64,000 nt of DNA from positions 39,872 through 103,871 of the forward strand of contig JAILHX010000025.1 of assembly GCA_024695565.1 (NCBI GenBank), read 5' to 3'. Both the position numbers and the translations under genes were made by a program. Each line of letters begins with the position of its first letter. Position 1 is the first letter of the stretch. The notes under the pieces were generated by a model that was given only the letters and a program-made list of their open reading frames with translations, was not told the origin of the DNA and did no database searches. This document shows positions 63,827 through 64,000 of this stretch, one piece after another. This DNA comes from Saccharofermentans sp. Its GTDB lineage: Bacteria > Bacillota_A > Clostridia > Saccharofermentanales > Saccharofermentanaceae.

Positions 63827-63856
63827 TTGACTTTCAAGGACCCCTGGTGGTATTAT
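63827..63856 (+). promoter_or_regulatory. Promoter of the rplU operon
   Basis: TTGACT (63827-63832) and TATTAT (63851-63856), 18 bases apart, directly before the L21 leader. Confidence 0.65.
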
Positions 63857-63861
63857 ACGTC

Positions 63862-63953
63862 GGTGACCGCATGCAACGGGCTTTTTTAAATGCGCAGATT
63901 TTTGCGCTGCCTCGGGTTTAAGCAGCGAGACTGGAAGAACAGGAGGAACGAAT
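63862..63953 (+). promoter_or_regulatory. Ribosomal protein L21 leader
   Basis: The GTGACCGCATGCAACGGGC stretch (63862-63880) and the two hairpin regions after it (GCGCAGATTTTTGCGC at 63892-63907, then GCTGC/GCAGC around 63907-63926) match the known L21 leader in Firmicutes. L21 or a related protein is thought to bind it and repress the rplU operon. Confidence 0.75.
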
Positions 63954-64000
63954 ATGTACGCAGTAATTAAGACAGGCGGCAAGCAGTACAAGGTTTCTGT
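63954..64000 (+). CDS. rplU: 50S ribosomal protein L21 (3' end outside window)
   Basis: Only the first 15 codons are seen: MYAVIKTGGKQYKVS, the highly conserved L21 start. AGGAGG is at 63941-63946, eight bases upstream. The operon normally continues with a ysxB-type protease gene and rpmA. Confidence 0.97.
   Translation, partial: MYAVIKTGGKQYKVS

Noticed and set aside
1..64000. tRNA, rRNA genes and CRISPR arrays
   Set aside because: No cloverleaf with a terminal CCA-type acceptor, rRNA-like sequence, or regularly spaced direct repeats was seen on reading either strand.

Overview
The window looks like a chromosomal segment of an anaerobic, Gram-positive Clostridia-type bacterium, probably a plant-fibre or gut/rumen member of the Oscillospirales/Lachnospirales kind. 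The sequence gives several reasons: AGGAGG-type ribosome sites, a T-box aspS leader, IreB, DUF4364, DUF1292 and DUF1385 proteins, a YbhJ-type aconitase homologue, a MreB/Mbl protein, choline-binding-type surface repeats, an L21 leader, and a lipoprotein-anchored GH9 cellulase. The exact family is inference. I see no tRNA or rRNA gene, CRISPR array, prophage or intact insertion sequence.

Layout. 1-7 kb: a membrane glycerophosphodiesterase (cut by the window edge), RNase R, a lipoprotein, then T-box-controlled aspS overlapping mtaB. 7-13 kb: ireB, ruvX, two DUF1292-type proteins, a CPBP protease and a 1037-residue membrane-anchored protein with a degenerate glycosidase-like C-terminal half. 13-21.5 kb: pgi, two tandem lipoprotein paralogues, a YbhJ-like [4Fe-4S] hydratase, a YitT protein and a zinc-ribbon membrane protein. 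21.5-25.6 kb: a 57-residue gene and, across a perfect palindrome, a two-component operon with two histidine kinases; the first has Tyr in place of the phospho-acceptor His.

25.6-37.8 kb is a galactoside island: galK-galT on one strand and, divergently, tetR, a GT-B-like protein, a GPH sugar symporter with a large extra loop, a GH36 alpha-galactosidase and a GH2 beta-galactosidase. Two copies of a GGAAAC-N16-GTTTCC operator lie between the arms. Import of alpha- and beta-galactosides, intracellular hydrolysis and Leloir conversion of galactose are therefore likely under one TetR repressor. 37.8-44.3 kb: panT-like S component, a divergent coaX, the GH9 cellulase, nnrE and zinc-ribbon/membrane proteins.

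44.4-64 kb: a choline-binding-type surface protein, an intergenic nested inverted repeat, leuS (reverse), mreB, a Rho with a long disordered insertion, rpmE, DUF1385-prmC, an ECF sigma/anti-sigma/DUF4097 operon with a TGTAAC-N16-CGTC promoter, a DUF6273 surface protein sharing its C-terminal module with the one at 44.5 kb, a VOC-domain protein, ybaK, murC, a membrane protein and finally the L21 leader with the start of rplU.

The most notable points are the His-less kinase paired with an intact kinase, the palindrome between that operon and the small gene, the doubled TetR operator of the galactoside island, the GPH transporter insertion, the CoaX with altered catalytic-site residues, the unexplained panT leader and the nested inverted repeat at 45.4 kb.
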